From Trebonia sp035294225 (GTDB taxonomy: Bacteria; Actinomycetota; Actinomycetes; Streptosporangiales; Streptosporangiaceae), in contig DATGLH010000008.1 of the NCBI GenBank assembly GCA_035294225.1, forward strand, positions 1 to 15,775: DNA of 15,775 nucleotides, read 5' to 3'. This document shows, piece after piece, positions 1-6,784 of this stretch. The notes under the pieces were generated by a model. It made no database searches, was not told where the DNA came from, and was given only the letters and a program-made list of their open reading frames with translations. Positions within the stretch are counted from its first letter, which is position 1, and each line of letters starts with the position of its first letter. The position numbers and the translations under genes are program-made.

Positions 1-222
1 CCCGGTCACAGCGCACACGGCTAGCTCACGACTTCCTGCTGCATTGCTGGGCCCCACATCATCAAGACGGCGAACGACGTCGGCAACCGTCTCCGGATCG
101 TGATCCGGGTGCGCCCTGAACGCAATATAGACGGTAGTGACGGGTGTAGAAGACAAAACAGCAGGTGTGTCCTCTATCACAGGCCCATGTCGCGTTCGCC
201 GGCGCAGGCGCCCGGAGGGCAT
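1..222 (-). CDS. Possible partial hypothetical protein, truncated by left edge
   Basis: An open minus-strand frame runs without a stop from the ATG at 222 (or the GTG at 180) to the window edge, giving 74 or 60 residues. The GTG version starts MIEDTPAVLS and continues through TTVYIAFRAHPDHDPETVAD and VVRRLDDVGPSN to VCAVTG. Residues after the GTG look protein-like, with alternating acidic and hydrophobic positions, while the extra residues from the ATG are arginine-rich and less convincing. Neither start has a good Shine-Dalgarno. Codon use is less G/C-biased than in the neighbours (GTT TTG TCT TCT ACA). I do not recognise a family. The gene, if real, continues to the left of the window. The competing frames over this stretch give low-complexity Arg/Pro/Ala proteins and look like shadows. 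Confidence 0.35.
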   Translation of the reverse strand, partial: MPSGRLRRRTRHGPVIEDTPAVLSSTPVTTVYIAFRAHPDHDPETVADVVRRLDDVGPSNAAGSRELAVCAVTG

Positions 223-717
223 AGTCCGGCGCACGATCCCGTCGCCGCGCCGGCCACCGCCGGTCACCGCCGGTCATCGTGCGGGCGCCGCGCGGGCGCC
301 GCGCGGGCCGGCAGCACCACCTCCATCCCTTCTGGGGTTTCTGAGGTGCATGCGCCAGGATGGGGCCCGTCAGGGCGAGCTACGCCCGCAGGCCGATGGG
401 ACGCCGCCGAAAAATTCTTCATGGTGAAGGAAAAATCCCGAATAAGCATAATTTCTTACATGATCGTGGCCGACAGCGCCAAGTCTCAATTCAAGGTTCC
501 GGCAATTTTCGCGAAACGGGCGCGGCACCGTTCTGTATCACCGCGATCAGCCGCGGGCCGGCACGGCCATGGTCCGGGCGCGGCCACACCGCGCCTAGTT
601 CGGCGTGCTCTTCCGCCCGGGCACGTTCATCCGCCCGGAGCCGGCCGAACAGCAGCGTGTTCTCCGGGCCTGCCGTGAGCCTGGCGGGGCGGATAGGCGG
701 TGTAATAGCGTTAGCGC
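223..717. other. Stretch without recognisable gene
   Basis: About 500 bases in which every open frame translates to Ala/Arg/Pro/Gly-rich sequence without recognisable motifs. It contains short tandem repeats near 255-309 and an unusually AT-rich island at about 405-500, which stands out from the G+C-rich surroundings. The rest may be an upstream region for the flanking genes or decayed coding sequence. No RNA gene was recognised. Confidence 0.5.
255..309. repeat. Two short GC-rich tandem repeats
   Basis: A 10-base unit CACCGCCGGT occurs twice in direct succession (255-264, 265-274). Just after it, an 11-base unit GCGGGCGCCGC occurs twice (281-291, 292-302), followed by a partial third copy. 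The two units are unrelated, so these are local slippage-type repeats in non-coding DNA. Confidence 0.75.
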
Positions 718-1179
718 GTGGCAACGGGGCCAGCTGGCGGATGGCCGGAGGGACTGCCGGCCGGGGCGTTCCGGGTGGCGCGGCGGAGCAATCATTTCGC
801 TGAAGCCGTGGCGTTCTACCGGGATCTCGTCGGGTTGCCGCTGCTGCTGACATTCGACGCGGCGCATGGGCCCGACGGGTTCGACGGGGCGATCTTCGGG
901 CTGCCTGACACGTCCGCGACATTCGAGCTGGTGAGTTCGGCCGAGCCGGTCGCGGTTGACCGGCACGAAGAGCTCGTGCTTTACCTGCCGGGACCCGAGG
1001 CGCGGGACGCGGCGGTGCGGCGGTTGACCGAGGCGGGGCTGACGCCTGTGGCGCCATATCAGTACTGGGTCGACAACGATTCGGTGGCGTTCCTCGACCC
1101 GGACGGGCGGGAGGTCATCTTCGCGCCGTGGATCTTCGGGAAGGAACCGACTCCGGCCCAGCGGAAAGGGCTGAGATAG
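718..1179 (+). CDS. VOC (glyoxalase/bleomycin-resistance fold) family protein
   Basis: A small protein of the vicinal oxygen chelate superfamily, whose members are metal-dependent isomerases, dioxygenases or drug-binding proteins. The translation has the usual N-terminal repeat start, RVARRSNHFAEAVAFYRDLV (residues 19-38). It ends with a fold-typical block around VAFLDPDGREVIFAPW, where the Glu after DPDG-R is the usual metal-ligand position. It resembles single-domain YycE-like proteins, so the substrate cannot be inferred. The GTG at 718 gives 153 residues but has no clear ribosome binding site. The GTG at 775 would start directly at the conserved VARRSN motif and may be the real start, giving 134 residues. 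It is convergent with the LigM-like gene, with a repeat-rich gap of 230 bases between them. Confidence 0.8.
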   Translation: MATGPAGGWPEGLPAGAFRVARRSNHFAEAVAFYRDLVGLPLLLTFDAAHGPDGFDGAIFGLPDTSATFELVSSAEPVAVDRHEELVLYLPGPEARDAAVRRLTEAGLTPVAPYQYWVDNDSVAFLDPDGREVIFAPWIFGKEPTPAQRKGLR

Positions 1180-1261
1180 GCCCCCGCGGACCCGAAGGCA
1201 CGGCCTGCCGCCGTGGGCGACGGCCGGACTGCCCAGCGCCATGCCGCCTGCTGTCCGGACG

Positions 1262-1303
1262 GCCGGATGAATGTGCCGCTCAGCCGGATGAATGCGGCAC
1301 CCA
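1262..1303. repeat. 21-bp tandem repeat, two copies
   Basis: The unit GCCGGATGAATG plus nine bases occurs at 1262-1282 and 1283-1303, with a partial third copy (GCCGG) after it. The diverged ends of the two units form a dyad, GTGCCGC (1273-1279) with GCGGCAC (1294-1300), enclosing 14 bases. It lies between the convergent VOC and LigM-like genes and might act as a weak transcript-end hairpin. Confidence 0.7.
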
Positions 1304-1343
1304 GCCGGCCGTTACCGGCTCGATGTCACATTCCAGCCGCAGC

Positions 1344-1420
1344 CATCTGCCGCGGGGGCGCGCCACCGGGAACTGGCGGCGTCACCTGCCGCGGGGGCGC
1401 GTGGCCGGGCTAGCGGCGGT
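1344..1420. repeat. Imperfect ~39-bp tandem duplication over the 3' end of the LigM-like gene
   Basis: The 16-base core CTGCCGCGGGGGCGCG is identical at 1347-1362 and 1386-1401, 39 bases apart, and the flanks on both sides are similar but diverged. The second copy contains the stop codon and last codons of the minus-strand gene ending at 1410. The first copy therefore looks like a duplicated gene tail lying just downstream of the stop. Confidence 0.7.
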
Positions 1421-2738
1421 ACTGCGTCCGCGCGTGCATGTCGTACGGGGCGGGCGCGACCGTGGCGCGGATGCGGGGGAAGCCGAGGTCGGCGCCGGGG
1501 TCGGTGCCCGGGCCAGGGTGCTCGCCCCACACGACCGTCACCTCGGTACCCGGCTCGGCGTACCGGACGTCGATCAGCGTCAGCGACAGGATCGTCCCGG
1601 CCGGGTCGATCGTCGCCGTCTGATGGGTGAGCCCGGCCAGCTCCGGTCCGGCCTCTACCCGGTGCCGGGCGTAGGTGAGGTAGTACCCCAGGTCCGGCCC
1701 TAGGACCTCGCGCACGTCACCGGGGTCGAAGACCAGCGTGACCTTGGTGCGCCGGACGTCGTCCCGCGCCCTCTGCAGCGCGGCGCGGCCGATGAAGTCG
1801 TGGTTGAACGACACCGACCGGCCGTATCCCAGCTCGTACGGCGTGCAGTAGTAGTCCTCGATGTTCTCGGAGAAGAAGCTGCCGTTCAGCGGCCGCTGCC
1901 CCTCGATCCCGTACAGCGGCAGCCACCTCCGGTACTCAAGCAGCTCTGGGTCCGTGTAGATCGCCGGTATCGGCGACGGAATCCAGCCGCTTTCCACGCT
2001 GGCCGACGCGTAGGCTAGCGCCCCGACGTGCACCAGGCCGAACTGCTCCCCGGTGCTCAGCAGCTTTTCCTTCACCGCCGCCGCGTGCGCCCAGTCCCCG
2101 ATGAACTCGTAGCCGTCCTGCCCTGCCATGTTGTGCCGCAGTGCCCGGAAGCTCATCCCGTCCAGGGTCACGGGCACGGAGTGGAAGAACTTCGCCGGCG
2201 GCAGCGGCCCGCCGAAGGCGGCCTCGACGAGGTCTTTCGCCAGCGGCCCCTGCACCTGATACCGGAACAGCCGGGGGTCCGCGCCGCCGCGGAACGCCGA
2301 CGACGGATCGGTGGCGAACGAGACGTCGTAGCCGCCCTTCTCCCCGTGATACTTCACCCAGTTCTGGGCGGCGGGGATCCCGCTGAGCGTGTACCGCTGC
2401 TCCCCCTCCCGCAGCAAGATCCCGTCGGTGACGATATGCCCGGTTTTCGTCACCGGGATGAACTGCTTGGCCCGGCCGACCGCGAACGAGGCGTAGTCGT
2501 TCGCGCTCACCGCCGCCAGCAGCCGGGTCGCGTCCGGCCCCTCGATGACCGTGTCGAACATGTGGTGGGACAGGTCCGACAGCGACACGCCCGAATGCCA
2601 GGCCGCCTGCTCCTGGCGCCAGCCCGCGTACTCGGGCTTGATCACCTCCGGGTTCCACGGCGGCGGGTTCTGCCTCCACAGCAGCTTCACCGGTGATCCC
2701 GCCTGCTCGATTCCGTCCTGAAGGCTCGGTGCCGCCAT
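1410..2738 (-). CDS. LigM/DesA-type tetrahydrofolate-dependent O-demethylase (GcvT-like aminomethyltransferase fold)
   Basis: A 442-residue protein of the folate-binding GcvT-like family. It is closest in character to the lignin-derived vanillate/syringate O-demethylases LigM and DesA, which transfer an aryl methyl group to tetrahydrofolate in the cytoplasm. Matching stretches, from memory of the family, are SHHMFDTVIEGPDATRLL (57-74), GRAKQFIPV (88-96), NWVKYHGEKGGYDV (126-139), YQVQGPLAKDL (160-170), the block AYASASVESGWIPSPIPAIY (242-261), and GSFFSENIEDYYCTPYELGY (286-305) followed by NHDFIGRAAL (312-321). Tyr243 sits where LigM carries its catalytic Tyr. An upstream in-frame ATG at 2759 exists, but GGAGGT at 2745-2750 lies six bases before the ATG at 2738, which decides the start. 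The gene is divergent from a LacI-type regulator with a double operator between them. The real substrate is unknown: it may be a methoxyaromatic or another methylated compound. A dimethylglycine- or sarcosine-type role is less likely because the LigM-specific blocks are present. Confidence 0.85.
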   Translation of the reverse strand: MAAPSLQDGIEQAGSPVKLLWRQNPPPWNPEVIKPEYAGWRQEQAAWHSGVSLSDLSHHMFDTVIEGPDATRLLAAVSANDYASFAVGRAKQFIPVTKTGHIVTDGILLREGEQRYTLSGIPAAQNWVKYHGEKGGYDVSFATDPSSAFRGGADPRLFRYQVQGPLAKDLVEAAFGGPLPPAKFFHSVPVTLDGMSFRALRHNMAGQDGYEFIGDWAHAAAVKEKLLSTGEQFGLVHVGALAYASASVESGWIPSPIPAIYTDPELLEYRRWLPLYGIEGQRPLNGSFFSENIEDYYCTPYELGYGRSVSFNHDFIGRAALQRARDDVRRTKVTLVFDPGDVREVLGPDLGYYLTYARHRVEAGPELAGLTHQTATIDPAGTILSLTLIDVRYAEPGTEVTVVWGEHPGPGTDPGADLGFPRIRATVAPAPYDMHARTQYRR

Positions 2739-2764
2739 GTGCCGACCTCCCTTGGCCATGATTA

Positions 2765-2794
2765 CTAAATCGATCTAGCACTAGATCGATTTAG
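2765..2794. promoter_or_regulatory. Double LacI-family operator in the divergent promoter region
   Basis: A perfect inverted repeat: CTAAATCGATCTAG (2765-2778), two bases CA, then CTAGATCGATTTAG (2781-2794). Each 14-base half is itself a near-palindrome around a central CG (2771-2772 and 2787-2788), as expected for a LacI/GalR-family site. It therefore reads as two operators with centres 16 bp apart. It is AT-rich within GC-rich DNA and lies between the demethylase start (2738) and the regulator start (2848). A TACTGT at 2814-2819, with TTAGCG 17 bases upstream, could be the regulator promoter and would be covered by the right-hand site. Confidence 0.8.
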
Positions 2795-2847
2795 CGCACT
2801 CTAGCCGTTCCGGTACTGTCGGGGCAAGGCTTCGAGGGGAAGTGCGG

Positions 2848-3777
2848 ATGAGTGATGCCAGGCGCGTGACGCTGAACGACGTCGCCGCGGCGAGCGGCGT
2901 GTCGCGGGCCACCGTGAGCTTCGTGCTCAGGAACTCCCCGGACCAGTCGATATCGCCGGCCACCAGGGAACGGGTCCGGCAGGCGGCACGGGATCTCGGC
3001 TACGTGCCGCACGGCATCGCGCGGGCGCTGCGGGAAGGGTCGTCCCGGATCGTGGTGCTCAACCTGGACGCGGCGCTGGACGGCCACTACGCGCGCAGCT
3101 ACATCCGCGGCCTCGACAGCGAGCTCGCGGCACACGAGCACGTGCTGCTCGTCCGGTACGAGCACTCCTCGTCCCAGGAGGAGCAGATGCTCGACGCGAT
3201 CGCGCCGCGCGCCGTGCTGCGGTTCGGCGAGGCTTACCTGACCGGTCACGAACTCGACGACAGCGGCGGCGGCTGGAAGGACGGCCTCGCCGCGCACGTC
3301 GCCGTCCAGGTCGGCTATCTCGCTGACCGCGGCCACGCGCGTATCGGCCTAGCTCTCCCCGACCGCGAAACCCCGCTGCGCGACGTCCGCCTGCGCTTCG
3401 CCGTCGAAGCGGCGGGCATGCTGGGGCTGGCGCCCGTGACTCCCCTCGTCATCCCGGGATTCCGAACGCAAGCGGCTGACTCCCTCCGCCGGTTCCGCGC
3501 TGCCCACGGCGCGGTAACCGCTGTCGCGGCCTTCGATGACGACGTCGCGCTCCGCGTCCTGGCAGCGGCACGCGACCTCGGGCTGGCCGTGCCAGGCGAG
3601 CTGGCGGTCATCGGCTTCGACGAGAGCGAGCACGGGGCGCTGGCCACCCCGGCGCTGACCACCGTGCACGTCGACGCCGAAGCCCATGGGCGCCGCGCCG
3701 CACGCGCCATCCTCGGGCTGGACGCCGCCGACCTTATTCCCGTTCCGGGACGGGTCGTCGTCCGCGAGTCGGCATAA
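2848..3777 (+). CDS. LacI-family transcriptional regulator
   Basis: A 309-residue DNA-binding regulator. The N-terminal helix-turn-helix VTLNDVAAASGVSRATVSFV (from about residue 7) and the following RERVRQAARDLGYVPHGIARAL hinge are typical of LacI/GalR proteins. The rest is a periplasmic-binding-protein-like effector domain ending in AVIGFDESEHGALATPALTT, the usual C-terminal subdomain signature, then RVVVRES. The start is the ATG at 2848: the purine-rich GAGGGGA at 2834-2840 is seven bases before it, whereas the in-frame GTG at 2842 would be too close. The gene is divergent from the LigM-like gene and followed by a second LigM-like gene on the same strand. Autoregulation and control of one or both demethylase homologues, through the operator at 2765-2794, is the simplest reading. 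The inducer is unknown. Confidence 0.92.
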   Translation: MSDARRVTLNDVAAASGVSRATVSFVLRNSPDQSISPATRERVRQAARDLGYVPHGIARALREGSSRIVVLNLDAALDGHYARSYIRGLDSELAAHEHVLLVRYEHSSSQEEQMLDAIAPRAVLRFGEAYLTGHELDDSGGGWKDGLAAHVAVQVGYLADRGHARIGLALPDRETPLRDVRLRFAVEAAGMLGLAPVTPLVIPGFRTQAADSLRRFRAAHGAVTAVAAFDDDVALRVLAAARDLGLAVPGELAVIGFDESEHGALATPALTTVHVDAEAHGRRAARAILGLDAADLIPVPGRVVVRESA

Positions 3778-3792
3778 GGCCGCGCTTCCGCC

Positions 3793-3816
3793 TTCGGCCG
3801 CGCCGCCGCGGCCGAA
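3793..3816 (+). terminator. Strong hairpin after the LacI-family gene
   Basis: TTCGGCCGCG (3793-3802), loop CCGC, then CGCGGCCGAA (3807-3816) form a perfect 10-bp stem beginning 15 bases after the regulator stop. There is no T-run, which is usual in high-GC actinobacteria. It suggests at least partial separation of regulator transcription from the downstream LigM-like gene. Confidence 0.55.
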
Positions 3817-3897
3817 ACCAAAGGTTGCACCGATCGCATCCGCCAGCAGTGTAGAAGTGGCGCTGAGGCCCGTCGAATACACCAGCGGAGGTGCGGA

Positions 3898-5259
3898 ATG
3901 GGCATCGCCGGCCGCCAGCGCAAGACGTACGAAGACCTGCTGCGGCTGAGCGGCGCGCCGTTCATCCAGCAGCGTCCGGCGCTGTTCAGCCCGGCGGCCG
4001 CGGCCCAGGATGAGGCGAACGCGAAGGGCGGCCTCGGCCAGTTCGCGCAGATCTTGCTTCCGCTGGAGTACACGAGCTGGGTGGAGGAGAGCACCGCGCA
4101 TGTCAGGTCCTGCTACCTGGGCGACTGGACTCCGCTGAACAAGGTGAGCATCCGAGGGCGGCAGGCCCTGGAGTTCCTCAGCTGGCTGGGCATGCGTGAC
4201 CTGTCCCGCTTCGAGATCGGGCAGCTCAAGCACCATGTCCACCTCGACGAGAACGGCTGGGTGGCCTCCGAGGGCGTCCTGTGCAGGCTCGGCCAGGAGG
4301 ATTTCGTGTACACCGCGGGGAGCTGCGACTGGCTGGCATGGCAGCTCGGCCGCGGCGGCTGGGACGCGGAGGCCTCCGATATCAGCCCGGACGTGTTCAT
4401 CTTCGGGGTGCAAGGGCCGACGTCGCTCCTCACGCTGGAGAAGCTCACCGGGGAGAGCCTGCGGGACATCGGCTTCAGCCGAAGCCGCATGTCGCAGGTG
4501 AACGGCATACCGGTGCGGGTACTGCGCACCGGGATCTCCGGCGAACTCGGCTATGAGCTGCACGGCTCGGCGGACTACGCGAACGAGGTCTGGTCGGCTG
4601 TCCTGAGGGCCGGAGCGGACTTCGGCATCAGGCAGCTCGGCTTCCGGTCGCAGCCGGTGCAGCACATCGAGGCCGGCATCGCGACGAACGGCCTGGACTA
4701 CTTTCCGGCGGCGGCCATCACCCCCGGGGCGCCCCGGCAGTTCCGGCGCGGTGCGATCGGTGGCAGTTTCGTGCCCGCCAACGGGTTCACCGACTACTTC
4801 CGCAAGCCGGGGGAGCTCGGATGGGGTCCGCGCGGCCGGGTCCCGGCGCATGACTTCCTCGGCCGGGATGCCCTGCTGGCCGACGCCGCGGCCGGCGGCC
4901 CGGCGCGGGTGCTCGCCGGCCTGGTGTGGAACGCCGCCGACGTTACCGGCGTGCTGGCCTCCGTTCTCGGCGACGGCGAGATCCCCGAGCAGATGGACAT
5001 CCCCCGTCGCCTTGGCCCGAGCTTCGATCAGGTCATGATCTCGGGAAAGCCGGCCGGCGTGTCCACCGGCCGCACCCTGAGCGCGCATCTGCGGGCGACG
5101 ATCTCACTGTGCGTGATCGACCGCGAGCACGCGGCCCCGGGCACGGACGTCGTCGTCATCTGGGGCAGGCCGGGAACGCCGCAACGGGAGATCCGGGCGA
5201 CTGTAACCGCCCTGCCGTTCAAGCCGGATCACCGCCGGGTTGACGTCACGACGTTGTGA
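3898..5259 (+). CDS. Divergent LigM-like / GcvT-fold folate-dependent methyltransferase paralogue
   Basis: A 453-residue protein of the same fold as the gene at 1410-2738 but much diverged. Shared landmarks are EYTSWVEE (57-64), GVQGPTSLLTLEKLTG (170-185), SGELGYELHG (214-223), GGSFVPANGFTDYFRKPGEL (288-307), HDFLGRDAL (318-326), and the C-terminal SLCVIDREHAAPGTDVVVIW block (403-422). The motifs tied to LigM catalysis are changed: the SHHM segment is replaced by YLGDWTP, and the Tyr-containing ESGWIPSP block by RSQPVQHIEAGIATNGLDYF (250-269). It may use a different substrate or act as a partner subunit. The ATG at 3898 is well supported by GGAGG at 3887-3891. It lies 120 bases after the regulator gene and is convergent with the siderophore-interacting protein gene. 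Membership in the GcvT-like superfamily is fairly sure, but the reaction is not. Confidence 0.8.
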   Translation: MGIAGRQRKTYEDLLRLSGAPFIQQRPALFSPAAAAQDEANAKGGLGQFAQILLPLEYTSWVEESTAHVRSCYLGDWTPLNKVSIRGRQALEFLSWLGMRDLSRFEIGQLKHHVHLDENGWVASEGVLCRLGQEDFVYTAGSCDWLAWQLGRGGWDAEASDISPDVFIFGVQGPTSLLTLEKLTGESLRDIGFSRSRMSQVNGIPVRVLRTGISGELGYELHGSADYANEVWSAVLRAGADFGIRQLGFRSQPVQHIEAGIATNGLDYFPAAAITPGAPRQFRRGAIGGSFVPANGFTDYFRKPGELGWGPRGRVPAHDFLGRDALLADAAAGGPARVLAGLVWNAADVTGVLASVLGDGEIPEQMDIPRRLGPSFDQVMISGKPAGVSTGRTLSAHLRATISLCVIDREHAAPGTDVVVIWGRPGTPQREIRATVTALPFKPDHRRVDVTTL

Positions 5260-5261
5260 CG

Positions 5262-5285
5262 AGCCCGGTCAGCGGCGGCCGGGCT
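5262..5285. terminator. Bidirectional hairpin between convergent genes
   Basis: AGCCCGG (5262-5268) and CCGGGCT (5279-5285) form a perfect 7-bp stem around a 10-base loop. It sits exactly in the 24-base gap between the LigM-like stop at 5259 and the stop of the minus-strand gene at 5284-5286, so it could end transcription in both directions. Confidence 0.5.
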
Positions 5286-6114
5286 AGTCCTCCCCGTAGT
5301 CGTGGTCGGGGTGGTTGGCCTCCCCGAGCCGCCAGTAGCCGCGGGTCACCAGCGAGCCGGCCGGCAGGCCGCGTTCGGCGAGGAAGTAGCGGCGGATGCC
5401 GCGCATCGCCGCGGCCTCGCAGGCCACCCAGACCCTGGTGCCGTCCGCGAGGCCGGCGACGCGGGCGGCCGCGGCGAGTTCGGCGCCCCAGGCGTCCGGG
5501 GCGCGCCGGTGGTGCCAGGTGACGGTGACCTTGGCAGGGCTGTCCAGCTCGATCTCGTCGCCGGCGTCGGCCACCTCGAGGTGCACGTCGGCGGTGGCCG
5601 TGGGCGGGAGCGCTTCAAGCAGGGTGCCCACGGCCGGGATCGCGCTCTCGTCGCCGGCGATCCACCAGCGCCCGGCCGACGGGTCCATCGTGAACCGCCC
5701 GCCGGGGCCCGCGACCGCGAGCTTGTCACCGACGCTGGCCCGCTCCGCCCACTCCGAGGCCGGGCCGGTCCCGTGCAGGAGGAACTGGATCTCAAGCGTC
5801 CGGCTCGCCTCGTCGAAGCGGCGCGGGGTGTAGGTCCGCGTCACGGGCCTGACCGCTTCGCCGGGCCATACCACGCCCTCGGGGGTGTCCTTTGGCAGGA
5901 CCGGCTCGCGCTGCCCCTCGCGGGGCAGCATCACCTTGATGTGCGATGTCGGCGCGGTGATCTGGAATCCGTCAAGCGCGTCGCCCGCGACCTGCACAGA
6001 CACCAGCCGGGGCGCGATCCGCGAGACTGACACCACCTCGACGGGACGCGGCGGCTTACGCCGCCGCGGGCCTCGCTGGCCTTCCTGGGCGGCGGGCGAT
6101 GCTGGATTGGTCAC
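5284..6114 (-). CDS. Siderophore-interacting protein (FAD-dependent ferric-siderophore reductase)
   Basis: A 276-residue flavin reductase of the SIP/ViuB family. These cytoplasmic enzymes release iron from imported siderophores by reducing Fe(III), using FAD and NAD(P)H or ferredoxin. The FAD-binding motif RTYTPRRF is at 93-100, with GPGGRF at 136-141. The nucleotide-binding side begins at WWIAGDESAIPA (150-161), and the C-terminus carries the family signature GYWRLGEANHPDHDYGED. The N-terminal 22 residues are basic and proline-rich. The start is the GTG at 6114, preceded by an AAGGAAA-type ribosome binding site. The PadR gene ends 14 bases upstream on the same strand, so the two probably form an operon controlled by the PadR protein. 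A siderophore synthesis or uptake cluster is not visible here. Confidence 0.93.
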   Translation of the reverse strand: MTNPASPAAQEGQRGPRRRKPPRPVEVVSVSRIAPRLVSVQVAGDALDGFQITAPTSHIKVMLPREGQREPVLPKDTPEGVVWPGEAVRPVTRTYTPRRFDEASRTLEIQFLLHGTGPASEWAERASVGDKLAVAGPGGRFTMDPSAGRWWIAGDESAIPAVGTLLEALPPTATADVHLEVADAGDEIELDSPAKVTVTWHHRRAPDAWGAELAAAARVAGLADGTRVWVACEAAAMRGIRRYFLAERGLPAGSLVTRGYWRLGEANHPDHDYGED

Positions 6115-6128
6115 GCGATTTCCTTTCG

Positions 6129-6599
6129 TTACTGGTCGGCGAGCAGCCGGTACAGGGCCTGGCGGGCGTTCTTCACGATCTCCACCGCCTGTTCCACCTG
6201 GGCGGCCTCGCCCGCGGTGCCGACCTGACGCGCGGCCGCGTGCAGGCGATGGACCTCGGCGCGCAGGTCCATGTGCGCCGCCGCGGCCGGCCCGGCCGCC
6301 AGGTCGCGCAGCCGGCCCTGGTCCGCATGGGCCCGCCCTTCGAGGGTCAGCTCGTAGACCCGGCGGCCGCCGGTGTCGGCGCCGCGCACCAGGCCTTCAT
6401 CCTCGAGCAGTTGCAGCAGCGGGTACACCGAACCGGGGCTGGGGCGCCACCGGCCGCCGGCCTGCTCCTCCAGCCGGCGCATGAGCTCGTACCCGTGCGC
6501 GGGCCCGTCAAGCAGGGCGGCGAGAAGCAGCCCGCGGACGTTGCCCTTGGGGATCCGCCCGTGGCCGTGCTCCCCGTGCGCCCCTCCGAATGCCCTCAT
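6129..6599 (-). CDS. PadR-family transcriptional regulator
   Basis: A 156-residue regulator. After a short Gly/His-rich N-terminus, the winged helix runs from about residue 17: NVRGLLLAALLDGPAHGYEL, then PSPGSVYPLLQLLEDEGLV and a wing ending in GRRVYELTLEGRAHAD. This order is diagnostic of PadR proteins. The C-terminal half is an alanine-rich helical dimerisation region. The start is taken as the ATG at 6599, with GGAGG at 6605-6609 five bases before it. A GTG at 6611 is in frame but overlaps that ribosome binding site. It lies upstream of the siderophore-interacting protein gene in the same operon. The ligand is unknown; control of the reductase in response to a small molecule or redox state is an inference from position. 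Confidence 0.93.
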   Translation of the reverse strand: MRAFGGAHGEHGHGRIPKGNVRGLLLAALLDGPAHGYELMRRLEEQAGGRWRPSPGSVYPLLQLLEDEGLVRGADTGGRRVYELTLEGRAHADQGRLRDLAAGPAAAAHMDLRAEVHRLHAAARQVGTAGEAAQVEQAVEIVKNARQALYRLLADQ

Positions 6600-6611
6600 C
6601 TCGCCCTCCAC

Positions 6612-6640
6612 ATCTTCATAACATTATCACGATATATCAG
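6612..6640 (-). promoter_or_regulatory. AT-rich promoter/operator region of the PadR operon
   Basis: A sharply AT-rich stretch directly upstream of the PadR gene, holding TATCACGATA (6625-6634; TATC and GATA arms around AC) overlapping the perfect palindrome GATATATC (6631-6638). PadR proteins often bind TATC/GATA-type dyads in their own promoters. On the minus strand, GATAAT within this stretch could be the -10 element. The exact operator limits cannot be fixed by eye. Confidence 0.5.
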
Positions 6641-6654
6641 AACCGTGTCAGCGG

Positions 6655-6743
6655 AGGCGGGCGCGGCACCAGCGTGAAGGGGGCGTAGCGCCAGCGTGAG
6701 GCGGGCGCGGCACCAGCGTGAAGGGGGAGGTAGCGCCAGTGTG
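6655..6743. repeat. 44-bp tandem repeat made of ~22-bp sub-units
   Basis: Two near-identical units, 6655-6698 and 6699-6743 (one-base insertion in the second), each contain two related half-units around CCAGCGTGA. The array therefore also reads as about four ~22-bp units, the last diverged to CCAGTGTGG. It lies upstream of the PadR promoter. The 60-codon minus-strand frame through it gives a repetitive Pro/Thr/Arg-rich peptide that I do not regard as a gene. Confidence 0.75.
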
Positions 6744-6784
6744 GAGCGGGCGGGAGAGGCGGGCAGCCACGGGCGTAAGCGTTC

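Noticed and set aside
491..1242. Minus-strand frames opposite the VOC gene and the 5' gap
   Set aside because: They are Arg/Pro/Ala-rich without motifs, and the VOC protein on the other strand explains the open reading.
2765..2794. Inverted repeat considered as insertion-sequence terminal repeats
   Set aside because: The arms are only two bases apart with no transposase, and the position between divergent regulator and target genes fits an operator.
3349..5088. Long minus-strand open frame (579 codons) opposite the LacI and second LigM-like genes
   Set aside because: It is antisense to two genes with clear family motifs and good ribosome binding sites. Its translation is a low-complexity, GC-driven shadow.
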